A stretch of DNA of 16,814 bases. Source: Deltaproteobacteria bacterium (GTDB lineage: Bacteria > Myxococcota > Myxococcia > Myxococcales > 40CM-4-68-19). Positions 1 to 9,199 of this stretch are shown piece by piece. A model generated the notes under the pieces. The model made no database searches, was not told where the DNA came from, and saw only the letters and a program-made list of their open reading frames with translations. A program made the position numbers and the translations under genes. The stretch is taken from positions 1 to 16,814 of the forward strand of contig VBKQ01000355.1 of NCBI GenBank assembly GCA_005879505.1, in the 5' to 3' direction. How positions within the stretch are numbered: the stretch's first letter is position 1; each line of letters begins with the position of its first letter.

Positions 1-1101
1 TTCGTCTTCGATGAGCGCGGCTTTGTGCTCACGAACTATCACGTGGTCGCGCGGGGGACCCGCATCCAGGTCAGCTTCGACGACGGCTCCGACTACACCG
101 CGCGGGTCGTCGGGACGGATCCAGGTGGGGATCTTGCCGTCCTCAAGATACAGAAGGATCGGAAGTTCCCTGCCGCGCCCCTCGGGACCTCCTCAGACCT
201 GATGCTCGGCGAGCCGACCATCGCCATCGGCAATCCGTTCGGGCTCAACCAGAGCGTCAGCATGGGCGTGATCTCGGCGCTGCACCGGCCGGTCCACGCC
301 GAGGGCCGCAGCTATTACGACTTCATCCAGACCGACGCGTCGATCAACCCCGGTAACTCCGGCGGGCCGCTACTCAACGCGGACGGCAACGTGATCGGGG
401 TCTGCTCCGCGGTCCTGGCGAACGGACAGGGCATCGGCTTCGCGATCCCCATCGATCGCGCGCTGCGCGTCGCCAAGGAGTTGCAGAAGAGCGGCGCGCT
501 CGCGGAGGTGTGGTGGGGATTCGACGCGGACTCGCTCGACAAGGAAGCCGCCGCGGCGCTGGGCGCGAAGACCGGCGCGCTCGTCACCTCCGTGGAAGAC
601 AGTTCGCCGGCCTCCGCCGCCGGGCTGCGGCGCGGCGACGCGATCGTCCGCGTCGAGAGTTCCCCCGTGCACGACGCGGACGAGCTGCGCTTCCTGCTGC
701 GCGACGTGCCGTTGGGGACGCGCGTCCTGCTCGGCGTCGTGCGCGGGAAGAAGGACATGGAGATGGGCATCTCCGCTTCGCCGCTGACCGCGGAACGTGC
801 CCAGGGCGTATTCGAGGCGCGCATCGGATTGACTGTCGCCGAGCTGTCGGCCCGGGAGGCTCGCTCGGCCGGGTACGACGTCTCGAAGCCGGTGCTCGCG
901 GTGCACGAGGTCTCGCGAAACTCCGTCGCCGCCCGCGCCGGCTTGCGGCGCGGCGACCTGGTGCTGGCAGTGAACAGCGCGGAAGTGGATACGATGAACG
1001 ACTTCCAGAAGGCGATTGCCCAGGCGCGCAAGAGCGGCCGGGCGGTCCTCCTGGTACAGCGCGGCTACCGGCTGCAGGAATTCCAGTTCGACCTGGGGTG
1101 A
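1..1101 (+). CDS. HtrA/DegP-like serine protease with two PDZ domains (5' partial)
   Basis: The frame is open from the first base, so the gene begins upstream; any signal peptide or membrane anchor is outside the window. In window residue numbering the trypsin-fold catalytic triad is visible: His14 in TNYHVV, Asp44 in GGDLAVLKI and Ser120 in GNSGGPL. The ATIAIGNPFG-type segment and the QTDASINPGNSGGP block before the serine are typical of the HtrA/Deg family. Two PDZ domains follow, at about residues 172-255 and 275-365, each with an xAGLRRGD core. Family members are ATP-independent envelope proteases/chaperones that degrade or refold misfolded proteins, usually with PDZ domains controlling trimer activity. 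Periplasmic location is inferred from the family. The stop lies 4 bp before the next gene, suggesting co-transcription. The paralogue (DegP, DegQ or DegS type) cannot be decided without the N-terminus. Confidence 0.93.
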   Translation, partial: FVFDERGFVLTNYHVVARGTRIQVSFDDGSDYTARVVGTDPGGDLAVLKIQKDRKFPAAPLGTSSDLMLGEPTIAIGNPFGLNQSVSMGVISALHRPVHAEGRSYYDFIQTDASINPGNSGGPLLNADGNVIGVCSAVLANGQGIGFAIPIDRALRVAKELQKSGALAEVWWGFDADSLDKEAAAALGAKTGALVTSVEDSSPASAAGLRRGDAIVRVESSPVHDADELRFLLRDVPLGTRVLLGVVRGKKDMEMGISASPLTAERAQGVFEARIGLTVAELSAREARSAGYDVSKPVLAVHEVSRNSVAARAGLRRGDLVLAVNSAEVDTMNDFQKAIAQARKSGRAVLLVQRGYRLQEFQFDLG

Positions 1102-1105
1102 CCCG

Positions 1106-1390
1106 ATGGCGTCCTCCGACGAGAAGAAGGCTCCGGCTCTCGACTTCAACGCGCTCGTGCTCTCGCTCGGGTCGAGCGTCATCGTGCATCTGGGGGAGGC
1201 GCCGGATCCGACCACGGGGCAGAAGCGCGAACAGCCCGAGCTCACGATGGCGCAGCAGAGCATCGACTTGCTTGCGATGCTGCAGGAGAAGACGCGCGGG
1301 AACCTCACCGCCGAGGAAGCGCGCTTCCTCGAGAACATGCTGTTCGACTTGCGCATGCTGTTCGTGCAGGTATCGAAGCGTCGAAGCTAG
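1106..1390 (+). CDS. DUF1844 family protein
   Basis: This 94-residue protein matches the DUF1844 pattern as I know it: an LDFNALVLSLGSSVIVHLGEAPDP-like opening (about residues 12-35), then QSIDLLAMLQEKTRGNLTAEE (about 50-70) and a closing LLFDLRMLFV-type helix. The family is short, soluble and mostly helical, common in deltaproteobacteria and related phyla, and has no assigned biochemical function. I chose the ATG 4 bp after the protease stop because it gives the usual family length; an in-frame ATG further upstream would lie inside the protease gene and add a non-family Arg-rich leader. A GGGGTG stretch just upstream could serve as ribosome binding site. The pairing with an HtrA-type protease suggests one transcript. 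The gene converges with the lipoprotein gene, with only 7 bp between stops. Confidence 0.88.
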   Translation: MASSDEKKAPALDFNALVLSLGSSVIVHLGEAPDPTTGQKREQPELTMAQQSIDLLAMLQEKTRGNLTAEEARFLENMLFDLRMLFVQVSKRRS

Positions 1391-1397
1391 CTCGGGA

Positions 1398-2618
1398 TCA
1401 GCGGAGCAAATCGGGCCAGATTCGCGCGATGTAATTGCACGTGTATTCATCGCACGACTCTGGTCGTGTCGGGTGCTCGTAGACCACTCCGTTCGCCCCG
1501 ATACGCAGTTGTGGCGGCGTGCACGCACCTGCGTCCAGCGGTGCAGTCGCTTCGAGAGCGGCGCAAATGGTGCCATCGAGCGCGAGCAACTCGAGGCGGG
1601 TCTTGCAAGCGACGCTGCTCTCGAACGCGACGGACGCATATGCTCGACCTGCGCGAACGATTGGAAGACGCAGGCCTGCGCGCTCGGCGAGCCAGTTCGG
1701 CCGGGGCGAGTAAGTCGTCGCCCAGGAGGCGAGCTCTCCAGCGGCGGAGTCAAATCCACCGCCGACCAATCTGCGTGCGTCCCAGGAAAGCCCACCTTCG
1801 ACCGGCGCGGACAGTATTCCCGCGTCAAGGTCCGCCCAGCGCGTCCCACCGTCCGAATCGACCACGATTGCGAAGCCACGGGCGTCAATGGATCGAACGG
1901 TCATCCCGGAAGAGAATGGCCGTGGAGCTTCGAACGGGCGCAGCGCGGAATCGAGACGAAGAAGAGTTGTCATACCGTAAACATCCGTGCAGGCCGCGAA
2001 CCCGGACTCGTCCGGCGCTTGAGCGTAGGAGCAGTACGGCTCCGGCTGCTGGTTCCCGAGGAGATTGATGCTCAGTTGCAGCTCGAAGCCGCCGTCAGGG
2101 CTCCAGGAGCTCAGAGTGCGAGTTTGATACACATCCATTGGGATCCGTTCGAAGAGAAAGCCCGCCGTCTCCGAGACGACGGTGTCGCCATAGAACTGGC
2201 CGGCCAGCAGGCCCCCATCCAGAGAGAACAGCCAGGTCTCCGACGGAGAGCCGGGATCCCACCCTGAGCAGCATTTGGTGACCGCGACATGCCCAGAACC
2301 GTCCACTGCGAAGCCGGCGAAGCGGCCGAGCCGCGGGGGCCTCACCGCTTCGAACCGGAATGTCGTGGGCGGACCGACATCGATCGGCGCAATTCCAGCG
2401 CACGCGGATAAGCTCGAGTTCCAGATCGAAATTCCCTCGGGCAAGTCCAAGGAAACACTCGCGTCAAAAACGGCTCCCGCATCGGCGTCGTCGGCCGCAT
2501 CCGCCGCTACGCCGCTGTCTTGCACTTCGACTCTCGAGTTCGCCGGGCCGACCTGCCGCGCGCATGCGATCGTGAGCAGCAAGACGAGGGGTCGGCGCAT
2601 GTGCGCCAAGTTGCTCAT
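1398..2618 (-). CDS. predicted lipoprotein, unknown function, possibly propeller-like
   Basis: This is a 406-residue predicted exported lipoprotein. A short N-region with Arg8-Arg9 precedes a hydrophobic PLVLLLTIA stretch and Cys19; Thr at -3 is an acceptable but not ideal lipobox. An Asp/Ala-rich linker (about residues 30-52) follows, typical of myxobacterial surface lipoproteins. The rest is rich in short strands of the type LFSLDGG, RWADLDAG and LLALDGT, spaced through the chain, suggesting a beta-propeller-like fold; this is inference. More than ten cysteines after the lipidation site fit an exported, disulfide-containing protein. I kept the ATG at 2618 because AAAAGG sits a few bases upstream; an internal ATG at 2600 would give a shorter signal peptide but has no visible ribosome site. 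It lies 59 bp downstream of the TPR gene on the same strand. I recognise no catalytic motif. Confidence 0.75.
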   Translation of the reverse strand: MSNLAHMRRPLVLLLTIACARQVGPANSRVEVQDSGVAADAADDADAGAVFDASVSLDLPEGISIWNSSLSACAGIAPIDVGPPTTFRFEAVRPPRLGRFAGFAVDGSGHVAVTKCCSGWDPGSPSETWLFSLDGGLLAGQFYGDTVVSETAGFLFERIPMDVYQTRTLSSWSPDGGFELQLSINLLGNQQPEPYCSYAQAPDESGFAACTDVYGMTTLLRLDSALRPFEAPRPFSSGMTVRSIDARGFAIVVDSDGGTRWADLDAGILSAPVEGGLSWDARRLVGGGFDSAAGELASWATTYSPRPNWLAERAGLRLPIVRAGRAYASVAFESSVACKTRLELLALDGTICAALEATAPLDAGACTPPQLRIGANGVVYEHPTRPESCDEYTCNYIARIWPDLLR

Positions 2619-2677
2619 GCACCTTTTCGCGCGCTCGTCGGGAGCTGAACATCTGCCGAATCCCCTGCGGAAGCGGA

Positions 2678-3496
2678 TCAGTGCAGCGCGACGAAAAGCC
2701 CGTACTTGCGGGAGCCGTCGTCACCGCTGATCGTCCACCCGACGTCGGCCCCGGCGAACCGGTGCGGGCCGAGACCGCACTCGGGGGCGAGCAGGAACGA
2801 GAGCATGCGGCGGGCCCGGATGGTCTCGATCCCGAGCGCCTCGCTGAGGAAGACGATCCCCGCAGAGGTGAACTCGTCGAGCGGGAGGCGGCGGCCGCCC
2901 TCGTCCTCGGTGGTGCCGCCGTAGCTCAGGTCGCTGCGGCCCAGCGATGCGTCCATCGAATCGAAGACCAGGTCGAGCCGCGCGATGCCTCCTTGCCGCA
3001 CCTGGGCCTTGAGCTCCGCGAAAGCCGAACGGAACGTCAATGGATCCGCGATGTTACGTGCCAAGGCGGATCCCACCAGCGGGCTCGCCGCCAGGCGCGC
3101 CTGAGGGTTGCCCAGCAGCCGGCGCGAGGCAGCGCGCTTCGCGGACTGCTCCAGCCCCGACAGCCGCGCGGAGAGCGCCGGCTGCGGACCGATCCGCGAC
3201 AACAACTCGCGCAGCTCGCGCGCGGCACCGTCGTCGTCGCCGAGCGCCTCGAGCGCCGCCGCCCGTTGCGCGCGCGCACCGATATGTGCCGAATCAAGTG
3301 CGAGCGCTTCAGCCTGCGCGACAGCGGCCAACCCCACGTCACCCGTCTCCAACAAGGCGAGTCCGCGCTCATGCGGAATTTCCGGATCGCGCGGCGACAA
3401 CTCCTGCGCGCGCCGGTAGAGGCGCACGGCGGTCTGCGTATCGCCCGACTTGAGCGCCGCCCGCGCCTGCGCCAGTACAGCGGCAAGCTCATCCAC
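2678..3496 (-). CDS. TPR-repeat protein with conserved-looking C-terminal domain
   Basis: This 272-residue soluble protein starts at a GTG, the only plausible in-frame start before the frame runs into the clpB promoter region and clpB itself. Residues 1-100 hold about three tetratricopeptide-type helix pairs; residues 2-35 (ARAALKSGDTQTAVRLYRRA) are the clearest, followed by segments around 36-66 and 70-100. Such repeats bind protein partners. Residues 135-272 form a separate unit without repeats, with strand-like stretches (IARLDLVFDSMD, AGIVFLSEALG, GWTISGDDGSRKYGLFVAL) that I do not recognise as a named domain. There is no signal peptide or membrane segment. The gene is divergent from clpB and may be co-transcribed with the downstream lipoprotein gene. 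No Shine-Dalgarno is evident upstream of the GTG. Confidence 0.8.
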   Translation of the reverse strand: MDELAAVLAQARAALKSGDTQTAVRLYRRAQELSPRDPEIPHERGLALLETGDVGLAAVAQAEALALDSAHIGARAQRAAALEALGDDDGAARELRELLSRIGPQPALSARLSGLEQSAKRAASRRLLGNPQARLAASPLVGSALARNIADPLTFRSAFAELKAQVRQGGIARLDLVFDSMDASLGRSDLSYGGTTEDEGGRRLPLDEFTSAGIVFLSEALGIETIRARRMLSFLLAPECGLGPHRFAGADVGWTISGDDGSRKYGLFVALH

Positions 3497-3512
3497 GGGA
3501 CGGCAATAACAC

Positions 3513-3525
3513 GAGGTACGACCTC
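3513..3525. promoter_or_regulatory. short inverted repeat in the TPR/clpB divergent region
   Basis: GAGGT-acg-ACCTC is a perfect 5-bp inverted repeat with a 3-bp spacer, ending 17 bp upstream of the TPR gene start. It could be a small operator or leader hairpin, but arms this short arise often by chance. It is not a CIRCE element. Confidence 0.2.
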
Positions 3526-3606
3526 TGGTTCGCTGAGCGGGCGATGAGGGGCGCGTAGGACGCGGCTCGGTCCCGGCGACGAGTGAAAACCTGCCCTTGG
3601 CGCGTC

Positions 3607-3634
3607 TTGCCACAACGCGTCGCTGCGTTACCTT
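3607..3634 (+). promoter_or_regulatory. candidate clpB promoter
   Basis: TTGCCA at 3607-3612 (5 of 6 to the -35 consensus) is separated by 16 bp from TACCTT at 3629-3634 (weak -10). Transcription would begin at or within a few bases of the clpB ATG at 3641, implying a leaderless or very short-leader mRNA, which agrees with the lack of a Shine-Dalgarno sequence there. I see no sigma-32 consensus and no CIRCE operator. Purely pattern-based. Confidence 0.25.
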
Positions 3635-3640
3635 GGCGCC

Positions 3641-6259
<2,619 letters not shown>

Positions 6260-6270
6260 CGCTCGCCGCG

Positions 6271-6280
6271 CGCTATAGCG
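6271..6280. other. 10-bp palindrome in the clpB/SDR convergent junction
   Basis: CGCTATAGCG is a perfect 10-bp palindrome next to the dehydrogenase stop codon and 12 bp past the clpB stop. A slightly larger hairpin is also possible (ACGCT at 6259-6263 with AGCGT at 6277-6281). Neither has a U-tract, so a role as shared terminator is only a guess. Confidence 0.2.
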
Positions 6281-7193
6281 TGCCGGCGGCGGCCGGCTTC
6301 GCGGCGTCCGTTTCCTGCGCACCCGGCTTCAATCCGGTGAGCCGTTCGCTCTCCTGCCAGAGCCGCCGCGCGAGCGCATCGTCCCGGGCGCGCGGAGCCG
6401 GATCGACGATCCTGCCGTTCTCAAAATACTGGCCGGTCGTGCCGGACAGCTCGGGGCCCGCCACGAGCTGCACGATCCGCCGGCCGCCTTCCTCAGCGGA
6501 AATGAAGGCGAACCTGCGCAGGATGGCGATGAGCGGTTTCATCCAGGCCGGGGCCGCGGACCAGATCCCGGTATCAACGGCCCCGGGATGGAGGGAGTTC
6601 ACCGTCACGCCGGTGCCGGCGAGCTTCTGGGCGAGCAGCCGCGTGTACAGCACGTTGCCAAGCTTGGAGCGACCGTACGCCTTCACCAGGGAATAGCCGC
6701 GTTCGTAGAAGAGATCGTCGAAGTCCATGGTCGCCCGCCGGTGGGCGATGGAAGCGACGTTGACGATGCGAGCCGGAGCGCTTCGGATGATCCGCTCGAG
6801 CAGGAGTTGAGTGAGCAGGAAGTAGCCCAGGTGGTTCACGGCGAAGGTCGCCTCGATCCCGTCCTCGGTCAGGGTACGGTTCTTGAAGACCGTGCCGGCG
6901 TTGTTCACCAGGACGTCGAGGCGATCGAAACGACGGAGGACTTCCTCGGCGAGACGCCGCGCCTCCTTTTGCCGGGAAAAATCGCAGAGCAGCGACGAGA
7001 CGTCCGCGCCGGGCGCGCTGGCTCGGACGTCCGCGAGGCAGCGGGCCGTCTTCGCGGCGTCCCGCCCGACCAGCACCAGCTTGGCGCCCTGTTTGGCGAG
7101 GCTACGCGCAGCCTCGAGACCGATGCCGTTCGTCGCGCCCGTCACCAACACCCTCTTGCCGCGAATGTCCCAGGTCATGGTGGGCGCACGCAT
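6273..7193 (-). CDS. short-chain dehydrogenase/reductase (retinol dehydrogenase-like)
   Basis: This 306-residue NAD(P)-dependent oxidoreductase has a Rossmann fold. The cofactor-binding TGATNGIG motif is at residues 18-25, NNAG at 97-100 and the structural Asn120 in FAVNHLGYF. The catalytic tetrad continues with Ser148 in NVASIAHRR and Tyr173/Lys177 in YGRSK, followed by the HPGAVDTG segment. An Arg after the second strand (LVGRD, about residue 44) suggests preference for NADP. The arrangement, with LFY at about 161-163 before the YxxxK motif, resembles the retinol dehydrogenase/WWOX-like branch of classical SDRs; the true substrate is unknown. The ATG at 7193 has AGGA upstream; the in-frame ATG at 7178 is an alternative. 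The Ala/Pro-rich C-terminus beyond about residue 285 is not part of the core fold. No operon partner is seen. Confidence 0.93.
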   Translation of the reverse strand: MRAPTMTWDIRGKRVLVTGATNGIGLEAARSLAKQGAKLVLVGRDAAKTARCLADVRASAPGADVSSLLCDFSRQKEARRLAEEVLRRFDRLDVLVNNAGTVFKNRTLTEDGIEATFAVNHLGYFLLTQLLLERIIRSAPARIVNVASIAHRRATMDFDDLFYERGYSLVKAYGRSKLGNVLYTRLLAQKLAGTGVTVNSLHPGAVDTGIWSAAPAWMKPLIAILRRFAFISAEEGGRRIVQLVAGPELSGTTGQYFENGRIVDPAPRARDDALARRLWQESERLTGLKPGAQETDAAKPAAAGTL

Positions 7194-7287
7194 AACCGGT
7201 CCTGGGCGGCGACGCCAGGATGGTCCATTGCGGTGCGACGAGCCAACTCATCGCTGGATCGAGCGAACGTCAAGCTGGCGCGTAGAA

Positions 7288-7301
7288 AGGAGACGTCTCC
7301 T
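7288..7301. promoter_or_regulatory. 14-bp perfect palindrome upstream of the DUF3568 lipoprotein gene
   Basis: AGGAGACGTCTCCT reads identically on both strands with no spacer. It lies between the divergent dehydrogenase gene and the lipoprotein gene, about 34 bp upstream of a possible -10 (TACTAT, 7335-7340). The symmetry and position suit a dimeric repressor or activator site; no binding protein is identified. Confidence 0.35.
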
Positions 7302-7334
7302 CGGCGCCCGACACCGCGAGGAGGCCTGGACCTG

Positions 7335-7340
7335 TACTAT
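7335..7340 (+). promoter_or_regulatory. possible -10 box for the DUF3568 lipoprotein gene
   Basis: TACTAT matches 4 of 6 of the TATAAT consensus and stands out as AT-rich in a GC-rich intergenic region, 45 bp before the chosen ATG. No good -35 lies at 16-18 bp, so it could depend on an activator. It is flanked by GACCT (7329-7333) and AGGTC (7346-7350), a small inverted repeat. Confidence 0.22.
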
Positions 7341-7384
7341 TGAATAGGTCGCACCCGGCAGCCCAATTGCTTAGCTTCGATGAC

Positions 7385-7792
7385 ATGGAATCCAGCTCGA
7401 AATGGTCGGTCTGCTGCGCTTTGGTGATCGCTCTCGCTGCCGGATTGCCCGGCTGTCTGGCCGCGGGGGCTGCGGCTGCGGGCGCGGGAACCGGAGTCTA
7501 TCTCACCAGCCGTGGCGCGGAATCCATCGTGGAGGGCTCGGTCGCAGATGTGGAAAGGCGCGCCCGCGCCGTCTTCGATGCGGAGGGCATCCCGGTGTCC
7601 GGGTCCCAGATCGAGAACAGCGGTGACAAGCGCGAGATCAAGGGCACGAAGGGGGATCTCGATATCACCGTCTCGATGGAGCGGCAGGGCGCGCAGACCA
7701 CGAAGACGGAGGTCTCGGCGCGGAAGAACATCGCGGTCTGGGACAAGGACTACGCGCAGGAACTGCTGGGCAAAATCGTCAAACAGAAGTAA
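7385..7792 (+). CDS. DUF3568-type small lipoprotein
   Basis: This 135-residue predicted lipoprotein has a Lys6 N-region, a hydrophobic core (about residues 9-20) and a good lipobox LPGC with the lipidated Cys24. An Ala/Gly-rich spacer follows. The remainder fits the DUF3568 layout as I know it: a VYLTSRGAESIVEGS strand start, a helix with VERRARAVFDAEGI, then strands with KGDLDITVSMERQG and a closing TEVSARKN segment. No function is assigned to this family; members are small envelope proteins. I chose the ATG at 7385 because it gives a normal-length signal peptide, while an upstream TTG at 7340 would add 15 residues before it. No clear Shine-Dalgarno is present. Its stop is 29 bp from the convergent WYL regulator stop. 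Confidence 0.72.
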   Translation: MESSSKWSVCCALVIALAAGLPGCLAAGAAAAGAGTGVYLTSRGAESIVEGSVADVERRARAVFDAEGIPVSGSQIENSGDKREIKGTKGDLDITVSMERQGAQTTKTEVSARKNIAVWDKDYAQELLGKIVKQK

Positions 7793-7821
7793 GGCGGTCG
7801 AGCGCGGTCGAGTCCCGATCC

Positions 7822-8826
7822 TCAGCTCGCGGCGTCTGCCTGATGCGTCCTCGCCATCCGCTGCGCGAGGCGGCCGATCTGCCGCTTCAATCGTGGTGGA
7901 CCGATCACGCGGGCCTCGGGACCAAACCCGAGGATCCAGCTGACCAGCTCGGGGCAGACCCTCACCCGCAGGCGCACGTGCACGCGTCCTGAACGCACGA
8001 ACGACTCCTGCGAACGGTGCCAGCGGTGGCTGCGGACGAACGATGCCCAGCGGGGCGCCAGGCTCATCTCGATCTGCTCGATGGGATATTTATCGTCGAC
8101 GATGATGCCGAAGCTGTCGGCGAAGACGCGTTCCGGGTCGTAGCTGTCCTTGTCCGGGTAGGGGAAAGTGCCGCCCACGGCCTCGGCCGTCTCGATCCGC
8201 GAGAAGCGATAGGCATGCGTCGGGCCGCCGCGAGGCCGCCCGATGACGTAGAGCTGATGATCGTAGACGGCGAGCGACAACGGCTCGATGCGCACCGATT
8301 TGCGCGCGCCGACGAAGTCCCGGTACCGGAGCTGCAGGCCGCGGCGGCGCTGGAGCGCGTCGACCACTTCTTCGAGCACGTCCTCCTTCTCCGGGAGCGC
8401 CTTTTCGCCGCCGCGGACGAGGAACACGAATTGACGCCGCGAGTCCTGGAACCGCTCGGGGTGGACGGCTTCCCGGCTGACGTACTGCACCAGATCGTGC
8501 ATGCCCTTCTCATAGGTCGTCCCCTCGAAGAGCTTGGCCAGGCTCGCGCCCACGCAGGCGGCGATCATCGTGGCGATGGGGACGCGCTCCGCCCCGCCGG
8601 TGATCTTCGAGCGATCGATGCGGACGTGGACCTGTCCTCTCCTTCGTTCGCGGACGAGAGGGACGTGCCGTCCGATCGCTTCCAGCTGGCGGTCGACCGC
8701 CGCGACACGCACTCCGAGCAGGGACGTCGCTTCGGAGCGGGTCAGATCGCGTCCGGAGAGCAGCAAGGCGATGAGCTTCGCGGTCCGTTGGATGGAACTG
8801 AGGCGTCCGAGGTCCGAGCGCGGCAT
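7822..8826 (-). CDS. WYL-domain transcriptional regulator
   Basis: This 334-residue DNA-binding regulator is of the YafY/PafBC type. Residues about 8-70 form a winged helix-turn-helix (RTAKLIALLLSGRDLTRSEA, then LEAIGRHVPLVRERR). Residues about 150-215 form the WYL domain: EPLSLAVYDHQLYVIG places Leu192-Tyr193-Val194 at the eponymous position, and the conserved RFSRI segment follows at 207-211. Residues about 250-325 match the WCX C-terminal extension (VHVRLRVRVCPELVSWILGF). WYL domains sense nucleic acids or nucleotides; relatives such as BrxR and CapW repress anti-phage loci. The ATG has GAGG just upstream, embedded in a palindrome that could be the protein's own operator. The gene diverges from a small membrane protein gene and lies beside the kinase/vWA island. 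Confidence 0.92.
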   Translation of the reverse strand: MPRSDLGRLSSIQRTAKLIALLLSGRDLTRSEATSLLGVRVAAVDRQLEAIGRHVPLVRERRRGQVHVRIDRSKITGGAERVPIATMIAACVGASLAKLFEGTTYEKGMHDLVQYVSREAVHPERFQDSRRQFVFLVRGGEKALPEKEDVLEEVVDALQRRRGLQLRYRDFVGARKSVRIEPLSLAVYDHQLYVIGRPRGGPTHAYRFSRIETAEAVGGTFPYPDKDSYDPERVFADSFGIIVDDKYPIEQIEMSLAPRWASFVRSHRWHRSQESFVRSGRVHVRLRVRVCPELVSWILGFGPEARVIGPPRLKRQIGRLAQRMARTHQADAAS

Positions 8827-8860
8827 GATCCTCGGAGGATCGTCCGATCCGCAGAGGATC
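8827..8860. promoter_or_regulatory. tandem palindromes, candidate WYL operator
   Basis: Two copies of GATCC-N5-GGATC occur side by side: 8827-8841 and 8846-8860, with a 19-bp period and 4 bp between copies. Both have identical 5-bp arms and identical 5-bp spacers. The first copy touches the WYL start codon and contains its GAGG ribosome site, so binding there would block transcription or translation. The location in the divergent gap (8827-8947) would also allow control of the small membrane protein gene. The symmetry is directly visible; the operator role is inferred. Confidence 0.5.
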
Positions 8861-8935
8861 TCAACTGCCGGAACGGCCCCAGATCGGCTGGCGGGCGCGG
8901 GCGGGCGGCATCAAAACAGACGGGTTCGAAAAGGG

Positions 8936-8942
8936 AAGGAGG
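8936..8942 (+). promoter_or_regulatory. strong Shine-Dalgarno for the small membrane protein
   Basis: AAGGAGG, a full anti-16S match, lies 5 bases before the GTG at 8948. It is the best ribosome site in the window and the main reason for calling the short gene that follows. Confidence 0.7.
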
Positions 8943-8947
8943 TTTCC

Positions 8948-9166
8948 GTGCAGATCAGGCTCTGGGTGCGTCCCACGATCCTCGTCATCCTCTGGGTGCT
9001 CGCCACGGCGTACACGCTCTCCGAGCTTGCGACAGTCGGCGCGCTGTTGCAGCCTGGGCCGCCCGCGGTCGCTCGAAACTCCGCGTCCATCGCGCCACCC
9101 ATGCTTCGCCACTCGAGCGCGTCCACCGACCGACCCGGCCGCCGCGCCGGGGCTTATCGCCCATGA
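8948..9166 (+). CDS. small membrane protein, unknown function
   Basis: This 72-residue protein starts at GTG, 5 bases after a perfect AAGGAGG. Residues about 9-34 are hydrophobic (ILVILWVLATAYTLSELATV), giving one transmembrane helix with a short N-terminal tail bearing two Arg residues. The C-terminal half (36-72) is Pro/Ser/Arg-rich and probably disordered. I recognise no family. The reading frame is also open upstream, but the ribosome site and the hydrophobic start fix this N-terminus. It is divergent from the WYL regulator and could share its operator region. Downstream comes the palindromic repeat array. The C-terminal composition is what GC-rich DNA often gives by chance, so the N-terminal half is the better-supported part. 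Confidence 0.55.
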   Translation: MQIRLWVRPTILVILWVLATAYTLSELATVGALLQPGPPAVARNSASIAPPMLRHSSASTDRPGRRAGAYRP

Positions 9167-9199
9167 CGCTCGCACAGCACGCGACGGCTCCGCCGGCGC

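Noticed and set aside
584..1888. Long minus-strand open frame across the protease and DUF1844 genes
   Set aside because: Arg/Ser/Pro-rich composition, no motif, and fully opposite to two genes with clear family signatures.
510..2267. Long plus-strand open frame of 585 codons crossing three genes
   Set aside because: Arg/Gly-rich frameshift shadow of the protease that continues antisense to the lipoprotein gene; no recognisable protein.
7794..7812. Direct repeat of GCGGTCGAG between the DUF3568 and WYL genes
   Set aside because: Two 9-bp copies one base apart in a 29-bp gap; no symmetry or terminator shape, probably a chance slippage product.
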